From positions 202,445 through 266,444 of the forward strand of contig JAJTUP010000077.1 of assembly GCA_021399435.1 (NCBI GenBank): DNA of 64,000 bases, given 5' to 3'. This DNA comes from Diaporthe sp. PMI_573. Lineage: Eukaryota; Ascomycota; Sordariomycetes; Diaporthales; Diaporthaceae. Positions 57,766 to 64,000 of the stretch are shown here, piece after piece (positions within the stretch are counted from its first letter, which is position 1; the number at the start of each line of letters is the position of its first letter). The translations under genes were made by a program, and so were the position numbers. Below the pieces are notes generated by a model. It saw only the letters and a list, made by a program, of their open reading frames with translations. It had not been told where the DNA came from and did no database searches.

Positions 57766-58533
57766 GATTCTCATCTAGTACTGTCGATGAAGACAAGTGC
57801 CTCCCATGGCACTGCATTCAGGGGATAGTTTCAGCTTCCGTCGAGCTTCGCGCCCCCCCTCCCGCGGGGGCTGGGGGCAAAAGAGTAGACGACTATCCCC
57901 GGGAGGATAGCCTGCGTTGATGAGTGCTTACAGGACAATGAGGCTCTGCTGGGCCCGCTAAAAATTCACCTGTGACGATGAATCTGGAAGACGGCGGAAC
58001 CCTGGCTGCCGCGTCAGTCCTATCCTCGCGTCAGCCGACCATCACAGGGGTTCTCTACGTACACTTCCCAAGTTCCCTACCCTACCGGTTGGCGCTAGGA
58101 TGTTCTGCTTGTGGTTAAGAATCCAGTGAACCAGTCAATCATGTGGATTTGACGGGAAAGCATGATGATAACCTCACTTCGGGAGGCACCATCCTTTGCC
58201 GGTATTCAATGGCATAGACATTTCACAACAAGCCCGGACCAGTGAGCCCTGAAATACTCCACGGTGCTGAAGGATCGCGTAGGGTTGTAGGAATTTTGCT
58301 GGGTTTGATGACGCATTCTAGTTTGCAGCGGCAGCTGCTTGTACAGCAGTTGCTCCAGTATTAACCGCCGTATGGTCATGCCCGGCCCCACCGATTGATG
58401 CCTATTCGCTGCATGCCCGTCGATGAATGCTAGTTAACACAAAAACCCTCCTCACCAGCGCCTCTGCTCGCGCGACTTCCTCACTATTTCGGCTCCCATT
58501 CATTCATCATCGGCTTGAGACTTACCAGCCAGT
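57766..58533. other. Intergenic, no feature recognised
   Basis: A C/G-rich hairpin-prone stretch at 57850-57880 (CCCCCCTCCCGCGGGGGC). No gene seen. Confidence 0.4.
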
Positions 58534-59196
58534 TTAAATGCTTCCTTGCCCCACCGGAAACAGTGCAACATCGCCATCCTCCTGCTTCCGTACCTTGTAA
58601 GCTTTCCAACCGGCTTTTGGCAAGTCAATTGCCTCATCCTCCGCGAGGAATTTCATAAACACTCCATGAGTAACTGCAACCACGGCTGTCTTCCTTCCAG
58701 CGGCTCTCCCATCGCGCTCCAATTTCTCAACGAGATCGTACAATCTCTCTCTCACCATTTTTGCCCGGATTTTTACCGCCGCATCATCAGCGGCATTTGC
58801 TTCGACCTTTGCATACCATTTGTCTTGAAGGACACCAAAATCCAAGTTTGGGAATTTTCCTTCGAAGGCAGCGCCATCGGAGCCTGTATCGCATGGCAAA
58901 GCGCTGCGCTCCTGCAGGTTGGGATCAAGAATAAGATGAGCTCCCCCGACTATGCCATCGTCTCCGATAAATTGTTTGTCGAGAATGTGGCCAAAAGCCG
59001 CGACTGTGGTCTCCAGAGTGCGAGTAAGAGGTGAGGTGAGGACTACGGCAACAGATGCTAGATGAGGGAACGACGTACCGAGCGTGTAGGCCTGGGCCCT
59101 CCCCAGCTCAGTCAGGGGTGGATCGCGATGAGATAAGTCCTTGGAAACGTTGTGGATAGACTCGGCATGGCGAACGAGGTAGATGGTCGACCCCAT
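58534..59196 (-). CDS. Histidine phosphatase (phosphoglycerate mutase-like) protein
   Basis: A single-exon gene of 220 residues, intact. The N-terminal IYLVRHAES carries the phospho-accepting His of the RHG-type box; LTELGRAQA and TSPLTRTLET follow; the second catalytic His is in VVAVTHGVFMKFL. Members dephosphorylate sugar phosphates, bisphosphates or proteins; most fungal small members lack an assigned substrate. Start chosen at MGSTIYLV because the strand begins directly there, as in the family. It is divergent from the chromate-transporter gene with about 400 bp between the starts. Confidence 0.88.
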   Translation of the reverse strand: MGSTIYLVRHAESIHNVSKDLSHRDPPLTELGRAQAYTLGTSFPHLASVAVVLTSPLTRTLETTVAAFGHILDKQFIGDDGIVGGAHLILDPNLQERSALPCDTGSDGAAFEGKFPNLDFGVLQDKWYAKVEANAADDAAVKIRAKMVRERLYDLVEKLERDGRAAGRKTAVVAVTHGVFMKFLAEDEAIDLPKAGWKAYKVRKQEDGDVALFPVGQGSI

Positions 59197-59598
59197 TGTT
59201 GAGTGATACGACGATTGCGATAAGGCACAGACTCAGGCACAGACTTCTGACACGACACGGTGAAATTAAGGCGCAGAGTTGCACTGGACAATCTCATGTA
59301 ATCCAGGGTGAGTCACGCCGTCCATTCCAAGAAGACAGCGGGGAGAGCAACAAATGAGGGGCAAGTTTGTGAGCACGTGGACTGCTGCCGGGCGCTCTCT
59401 GGTTGAACCACAAGATGACGAATTGGCCAATCAGGACGCAAGGGTGACGCGATCGACCTGCCAAGCGGCTCGCCTTGAGGTATTCAAGAAGCGTACGTCT
59501 CTTCCACTGCCACAACTTCGCTTTCCACCTTCATTTGTTGCGCCCATTGAAGAGTCTATCCGAAAATTCCAGATGAACTCTTTTAAGTTATTTTTCGG
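59197..59598. promoter_or_regulatory. Shared upstream region of the divergent phosphatase and chromate transporter genes
   Basis: The two start codons face away from each other across 402 bp, so promoters of both genes must lie here. No specific operator was identified. Assignment rests on layout only. Confidence 0.4.
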
Positions 59599-61242
59599 AT
59601 GGCTGCAATAGGAGACGGTGGCGGTGCCGTGGAGCGAGCGAGAATGGGGGCATGGAATACCGTGAGGGAGAACTGGTATCTCGGATTCACCTCCTTCGGT
59701 GGGCCACCAGTGCACTTCAAGATAGTAAGTTATGCACCTCAACCTCGCAGACCCGTTACTAACTTGAGGCGGCCAGTTCCACGATAAGTTTACAAGTAAA
59801 CTGGGATGGATCGATGAGCAGGTGGTGAGTACTTTGCGAGCATTAGAACAGGAGTATAATCTAATGAAGTGACAAGTACCAGGAGCTCTTTAGCGTTTGT
59901 CAAGCTCTCTCGGGCCCAGGGAGCACCAAGATGCATTACTGTATTAATCTTATCCACGATGGGTTCCCGTCGGCTGTCTTAGGCTTTTTGATCTGGAGGT
60001 AGATTTTTGCCTTTTCACACTGCTGGTGTCAAGTACTCACTTATCCTAGCCTCCCCGGTGCCCTCGCCATGTACGGTCTCTCCGTCGGAGTATCAAACAT
60101 TTCAGAGACGCTGCCCCGCGCCGCATACGCACTGCTTTCCGGCCTCAATGCAGCGACAGTTGGCATCATCGCGCTAGCGGCCGTAGAGCTATCGCGGAAG
60201 GCCATCACGGATAAGATGACGCGGATCCTAGTATTCCTGGGGGCCGCGGCAGGGATGCTATATAACGCACTGTGGTACTTCCCTCTACTCATGCTGCTGG
60301 CCGGTTTGACAGCCGTGGTGCACGATTACCGGTGGGTGCATAAGCCTGTCAAGGCGGTTGTGCTCCTCTTCAAGAAGACACGAGGGGGCGCAAAGGAGAG
60401 AGAAAGGGTTGATATGGTTGAGCGTGGGGTGCCTGTTGGTGAGGCTCCTCAGCGAGGCTCGAGAGATGATCAGAGACCCCCGACACCGCCTCCCGAAACG
60501 CAGGACGAAGAGCGCACGGCCTCAGCCGCAGACGAGCCACGCGTTATTCCGCCCGAACGCCGTTTCAACATGTCGTGGAAGCTCGGCCTAGGCCTTATTC
60601 TCGCATTTCTTGCCAGCTTCATCGTTGTCATGATTCTACGGGGAGTGTTGCCTCAGAAGCCGCTGCTATATCGTCTATTCGCCAATATGTACCTCGCGGG
60701 AACTATCATCTTTGGGGGCGGGCCTGTTGTCATTCCGCTGCTGCGTGAATATGTGGTCGCGGAGGGTTGGGTAAGCCCGAGGGACTTCCTTATCGGCCTG
60801 GCTATCATTCAAGCGTTCCCGGGGCCTAACTTCAACTTTGCTGTCTATCTAGGAAGTTTAACAGCGTCTGGGGCCGGCTTGAGTAGCGTAGCTGGCGCGG
60901 TGCTGGGATATCTGGGTATCTTCGTCCCCGGAATGTGGCTCGTACATGGAACGATGGGGATCTGGAGCGCGCTAAGGGGTCGCCCATGGGTAAAGTCGAT
61001 TCTGAGGGGCGTCAACGCTGGCGCCGTTGGCCTGGTCTATACAGCTGTATACCGCCTGTGGCAGATTGGGTACATTGACAAGGGGTACCAGGACGGGACG
61101 AGCCTGGGTGTTGAGCCGTGGTGGGTCGTGGTGACGGCAACAAGCTACGTCGGGGGCATGTGGTTTGGGGTGAAGCCTGCTGTGGCTATTATCAATGGGA
61201 GCCGTGATGGGTCTGATCTGGTATGGGGTTGTAGTGACCTAG
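59599..61242 (+). CDS. Chromate ion transporter (CHR family), late frameshift
   Basis: Exons: 59599-59724, 59777-59824, 59877-59998, 60050-61242. The N-terminal CHR half has GFTSFGGPPVHFKI and LSGPGSTKM, a central hydrophilic loop is rich in Arg/Glu/Pro (about residues 190-260), and the second CHR half has IIFGGGPVVIPLL and IQAFPGPNFNFAVYLG, with several membrane helices in each half. Such long (two-domain) CHR proteins export chromate or related oxyanions at the plasma membrane. The annotated frame would run on to 61370 in unrelated sequence; with one base less at 61194 it reads VAII-MGAVMGLIWYGVVVT and stops at 61240-61242, the kind of end expected for the family. So there is a one-base insertion in the last helix, or a sequencing error. 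Confidence 0.85.
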
Positions 61243-61269
61243 CCGAGCCAATGCTGGTGCATTCTGAAT

Positions 61270-61710
61270 TGCATACTAATGTAATTCCAGTGGTCAAACC
61301 AAGGAATAACCCTACTCTTATCTGGCCCGTCGTAGTGGACGCATATCCAGAACAGGACCCAAAAGAATGACTTGAGATCGTGCATAAAGGAATGCTGCTC
61401 GCCTAGAAGCGCCCCAATTGCCATGAACGCCCTCGTGCCGGTCTTGCCCTTTGCTCCGGAGGCGCCTCCTCGCCGCTCTCTGACGGCGAGGTCTAGGTCA
61501 ATCAAGAATGAAGGCCAGGAGAGATCATCGTCGTCCTCGTTGACCATGAGATTATTGATCGATATGTCCCTGTGTAGGAAACCAGCCTTATGCAGAGACT
61601 CGTGTCCCTCTATGCAGCCCTCGAGCCCACGGAGCAGAGCGGCTCGAGAGCTTGCCTTGTAGATCGGCTCCCCAAAATCACGGAGCACGACCCGGCAATA
61701 TACTTAAATT
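61270..61710 (-). pseudogene. FunK1 protein kinase fragment
   Basis: The minus strand reads VVLRDFGEPIYKASSRAALL, HKAGFLHRDISINNLMVNED (catalytic loop), FLIDLDLAVRE (DFG equivalent DLD), GTRAFMAIGALLG and HSFMHDLKSFFWVLFWICVH, then ends in KSRVIPWFDHWNY. This is the fungal FunK1 family (PF17667). Both the N-terminal lobe and the C-terminal end are missing; an upstream stop lies just before VVLRD. It lies tail-to-tail, within about 30 bp, with the chromate transporter's inferred stop. Confidence 0.8.
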
Positions 61711-62086
61711 AGCATAGGGTTACCAGATATCTTTGTCGAAAAAACAGAACATAATTGTTTACTAGTAAAAACGGGCCACCAAGCCGAGCATAGGTGCGCG
61801 TTCTGCTGGCCCCTCTAAGCGAGAGAGAACTGCCAGAGGGCTCCAACGCGAAGAAAGAAGAGATAATGAAAAAGGGCCGGAAGGGCCACGAAGGCGACAA
61901 AAGCAATGTTTGGGCTCTAATTAGACATAGGCACAGGTTTTCAAGTTATAATGGAAGAAGAATGAGTTGAATTGTTGCTTCTGCTTTCTAGTATAGCGGA
62001 AGCTTGTCGGGTACTTGTAGTACCGACGGCCAAGAAAATTCATCGCACTGGCTATGTAAAACACTGCACCCCGTAATACTAGGTAT
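61711..62086. other. Intergenic between FunK1 scrap and LINE end
   Basis: No gene seen. This is the flank into which the LINE inserted; a clear target-site duplication cannot be checked because the LINE's 5' end lies outside the window. Confidence 0.4.
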
Positions 62087-64000
62087 ACACACACACACAC
62101 AATATTATTCCGCCCGGCGGGCTTAACCCGAAAGGGCAACTATTAACAATTTGACCATACATTTCCCAAGATATGCCTTGATCTCCTTAAAGCCCATGCA
62201 AAGTCCATTCTAGCTTATTTGCCTTCTTCTGCCATTTCTCTTCGGATTCTCGTGGGTTAGTAGGATTAGTAGTAGGCTGGCTTGGAGGCGATTCTCCAAG
62301 TGTTCAACGTCCTATCCTCGGCGGCTGAAGCGGTGCCTGCTGTCCGTGGCACGAGGTGATGGGTGTGGGTTCGGTGGCGGAGAGTGGTGGGTGATCGGTT
62401 AAGTGTTTTAGTTGCCCGACGGTTGGTTTGCGTCAAGTCGGCCCGTGGCTATTGCGAATCGTATCGTTGCCCGAACGGCCTCTAAGTTTGGAGACCAGTC
62501 TTTGTTATCTGATGCTGATTTTCCTCCTAGATAGAAAGAAATGTTGCTTCTGTGAGTGTTTGTACACCGGAGCATCTCCATCCGGTACGCCGTCCATTTT
62601 CTACATCGGAAGAGGAAGTGTTTTACTGTCTCTGCTGCTTGTCCACATGCGCATTCTGACGGGGCTACCCCGATTCGGTGGAGGTAAGCGTTGAGTCTTG
62701 CCATGCCTGTTCTGAGTTGAGCAAGCACAGTGGCTTCCTTCCATGTTAGACGGTCATAGAGTTGCGTTGTGTGTTTGCCTGGCAATGCTGTGTCGACTCT
62801 CTTAGAGTGATTTCCAACCTTTTCTGGAAGTGCTTGCTGGCGCCTGTCTTGGAACGAGCTACGTTGAGAGTAGTCGACCGCATCCTGGGCGTTTCTGCTT
62901 CTGGAGTGGCACCGGGATGAGTGGCCTCTCTGGCGTTTTCCTTGGCAATTTTTAGGAGCTGGTCTCCTTCGCTCGCAGGGAGCCATCGTATTGTCACTAT
63001 GTTTCCGCGTTTGCGCATTTCTCCGACAGCCTCATAGATATGGCGGATATACTGTTGGCCAGACTGCTGTGAGGTTGCCGAAGTGAGAACGGCCGCTTGT
63101 TGTTGCTTGATAGCACGATACTGCTAGATCTGAGCATTGGTAGCGTGCTCAAAGCGCGTTATTGCTGCCAGCCTCCGGAGTATGGGTTCTGTTCCGACCT
63201 TGTGTGAGCGTAGAGGAAAAGGTCCCAAGCTTTGGGCTACATAGATAGACGCGGGCAGCGAGACAGCTCCAATTCCCACACGCCGTTTCTGCTAAGGTGC
63301 TTACGGCGTATACATTGTAGTTATCCGCTAACTGTGTTGCTGTCAAGTCCTCAGTAATGGTCTGTATGTGTTCCTCCCATGGCGATAGTGAAGGTTGATG
63401 ATTTCTAACTTCTCCATTGTTATGCCTTTAGTGTGTCTGCACCTGGTATAGCGGCGAGTGGTGTTGTTTTCTGAACTTCCGCATTTGAGACGTGTTTCTG
63501 CGTAGTGGATTGGTATCTGGCAGGGTGTGAATGTCGGTCCACAGCTTGGTGGCCCGTCTCCAGAACCGGTCTCATGCTGCGATGTGAGCCTGCTTTGCTA
63601 CACTCGTTGCCACTGTGAGGAAGGTCCCCACGATTGCTTGTGCCGCCATTCTCTGGACCCTGTTGATGGGTCCCACGAGTTTGTCCTTGTATGCGTGCAT
63701 ATACACTGGAGGCGTAGTCACCACCGGGGCGACTGTGCATGTAAACAGCTGCCGCGCTGTGGATAGGGACAGGCCTCGGAGTCCTCTATAGTTCTATTGC
63801 TGCCTCCAAGCCTTGGACGCAGCCCTCAAAATATGTTGTTTAAACTTAGCTTTGCATCCATAACCACTCAAGGATTTTGACATGGTCCTGAGGTTGACAG
63901 TCTGTCCCTTGACGATGAAAGGTAGCGCGTCGTCTTGTAAATTGCGAGTAAGTGTATGATTGCTGTCTTATCAGCCTAAATATTACACCGCTCCTTCTCT
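62087..64000 (-). mobile_element. Tad1-type LINE, 3' half, extends beyond the window
   Basis: Read on the minus strand from the edge: ADKTAIIH at the very start, then GPINRVQRMAAQAIVGTFLT, TRRYTRCRHTK-like sequence, TATQLADNYNVYAVSTLAET, then the C-terminal frame 62986-62408 with LYDRLTWKEATVLAQLRTGM, the zinc knuckle CACGQAAETVKHFLFRCRKW, and FYLGGKSASDNKDWSPNLEA. The ORF has several stops (TAG, TGA) and frame changes and an RNase H region reduced by deletions, so it is not active. The 3' UTR (62407-62101) ends in a GCCCG/CGGGC hairpin and (TG)n (62087-62100). Its last 165 bases equal the tail at 49364-49531. Confidence 0.85.

Overview
The window is nuclear DNA of a filamentous ascomycete (Pezizomycotina, probably Sordariomycetes). 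The evidence is split genes with 50-85 bp introns (GT..AG with CTAAC/CTGAC-type branch sites), typical fungal families (FlbA-type RGS, HET, Zn2Cys6, FunK1, HVA1/TUDOR, questin-oxidase-like), Tad1-type LINEs, and AT-rich tracts whose in-frame stops sit at Gln codons, as RIP would leave them. No bacterial operons, CRISPR arrays or rRNA were seen.

Layout. 1-1126: 3' end of an flbA-type RGS regulator. 1.1-5.3 kb: AT-rich, probably RIP-decayed, ending in one copy of a dispersed repeat. 5.5-7.2 kb: intact five-exon questin-oxidase-like gene. 8.3-9.3 kb (-): truncated, frameshifted peptidyl-arginine deiminase. 9.9-11.1 kb (-): bZIP factor with a homopolymer frameshift. 12.6-13.8 kb: LINE RNase H scrap and a phosphatidylserine decarboxylase (PSD) scrap. 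14.3-15.4 kb (-): SDR dehydrogenase. 16.3 kb: HVA1/TUDOR gene. 17.1 kb: tRNA-Asp-like sequence. 18-18.7 kb (-): gluconokinase. 18.9-19.5 kb (-): amidase scrap. 19.9-23.5 kb: divergent pair of Zn2Cys6 paralogues, both broken. 24.2-25.2 kb: segmental duplication fused to a kinase scrap. 25.9-28.3 kb (-): decayed HET gene whose 5' end looks like an array of 3-7 nt microexons. 30.3-31.6 kb: intact PSD with a GC-AG intron. 33.3 kb: LINE scrap. 35.1-36.1 kb (-): stress-type SDR. 37.9-39.0 kb: intact source of the 24 kb duplication, a two-exon small gene. 43.0-46.0 kb: AspRS-DUF2156 fusion, recognisable as ergosteryl-aspartate synthase (ErdS). 46.3-48.2 kb: LINE full of stops. 48.7-49.4 kb: second copy of the dispersed repeat, abutted by a recent LINE 3' tail. 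50.2-52.2 kb: CorA-type Mg transporter. 53-54.3 kb (-): MFS pseudogene. 56.7-57.8 kb: Argonaute pseudogene. 58.5-59.2 kb (-): histidine phosphatase. 59.6-61.2 kb: chromate transporter with a late frameshift. 61.3-61.7 kb (-): FunK1 scrap. 62.1-64 kb (-): LINE 3' half running off the window.

Reading: islands of intact housekeeping or accessory genes sit in a pseudogene- and transposon-rich compartment. The intact genes do not form an obvious pathway. Membrane-lipid chemistry recurs (PSD; ErdS aspartylating ergosterol), but the two are 12 kb apart and no link is shown. The most unusual signals are the HET microexon/duplicated-intron array, the ErdS fusion, the fungal PAD remnant, the Argonaute remnant, and two near-identical LINE tails ending in (TG)n beside an older, heavily mutated LINE. 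All calls were made by eye; splice sites and boundaries without a clear consensus are approximate.
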